Under the pieces are notes generated by a model that was not told where the DNA came from, did no database searches, and saw only the letters and a program-made list of their open reading frames with translations. A stretch of DNA of 6,817 bases from Bacteroidetes bacterium CG23_combo_of_CG06-09_8_20_14_all_32_9. GTDB taxonomy: Bacteria > Bacteroidota > Bacteroidia > Bacteroidales > GWA2-32-17. Below, piece after piece: positions 6,680-6,817 of the stretch. The DNA is taken from positions 1 through 6,817 of the forward strand of contig PCSS01000275.1 in the NCBI GenBank assembly GCA_002771395.1, given 5' to 3'. The position numbers and the translations under genes are program-made. The number at the start of each line of letters is the position of its first letter. Position 1 is the stretch's first letter.

Positions 6680-6815
6680 ATCTGAATTTTGAAATTAAGC
6701 TAATACAGAATAAGAATACTAAAAACAGAGCAAAAGAAAAAATAACGGAATTATAATAAATTATAGAAATTACAAATGACCAGAAAATTAGTGAATATAG
6801 CAATGAAAGACCGGC
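6630..6815 (-). CDS. Polytopic membrane protein, C-terminal 61 residues, cut by window edge
   Basis: An open minus-strand frame enters from the right edge and ends at TAA 6630-6632. Its 61 visible residues form two hydrophobic segments of membrane length (about 3-21, with LLYSLIFWSF, and 23-42, with FALFLVFLFCISL), then a polar, charged tail of about 19 residues. This is the usual ending of a membrane protein with cytoplasmic C-terminus. Its place directly upstream of two glycosyltransferases suggests a Wzx-type flippase, a Wzy-type polymerase or another membrane transferase, but nothing in the visible part decides between them. Its end overlaps the start of the propeller gene by 50 nt in another frame, which suggests one operon. 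The two other frames of this stretch hit stops early. Confidence 0.6.
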   Translation of the reverse strand, partial: AGLSLLYSLIFWSFVISIIYYNSVIFSFALFLVFLFCISLISKFRYESIRSNNIQYNKEES

Positions 6816-6817
6816 AA

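Overview
The window looks like part of a surface-polysaccharide (O-antigen, capsule or exopolysaccharide) biosynthesis locus from an AT-rich bacterium, most likely a member of the Bacteroidota. The grounds are an AT-rich base composition, start codons without Shine-Dalgarno sequences, one good match to the Bacteroidota promoter pattern (TTTG, 20 nt, TAnnTTTG), and a typical mix of glycosyltransferases, a sugar-nucleotide epimerase and polytopic membrane proteins. No marker gene fixes the species, so the taxonomic call is inference.

All intact genes lie on the minus strand. Read in the direction of transcription, from the right edge to the left, they are: the C-terminal end of a membrane protein (6630-6815, cut by the edge); a 423-residue cytosolic-looking beta-propeller protein of unknown function (5408-6679); a GT2 glycosyltransferase resembling rhamnosyltransferases (4546-5385); and an ExoA-like GT2 glycosyltransferase with a membrane-associated C-terminus (3516-4541). 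These four are packed as an operon, with a 50-nt overlap, a 22-nt gap and a 4-nt gap. About 430 non-coding bases follow, holding a candidate terminator hairpin and a candidate promoter. Next is a GT-C-like membrane glycosyltransferase (1582-3084). After a scar of two decayed insertion sequences (about 799-1561) comes the first 250 residues of a non-hydrolysing UDP-N-acetylglucosamine 2-epimerase (1-750), cut by the left edge.

A working model: the epimerase supplies an activated sugar such as UDP-ManNAc or a related 2-epimer. The two GT2 enzymes add sugars from nucleotide donors to a lipid-linked oligosaccharide at the cytoplasmic face. The truncated membrane protein may be a flippase or polymerase. 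The GT-C protein would add a sugar from a polyprenyl-phosphate donor on the far side of the membrane. The propeller protein has no assigned role and is the most interesting unknown here.

No tRNA, rRNA, CRISPR array, toxin-antitoxin pair or phage gene was seen. I found no convincing wholly new system. The best leads are the seven-motif propeller protein inside a glycosyltransferase operon, the back-to-back transposase remnants, and the two tandem wobble-paired hairpins in the leader of one of them.
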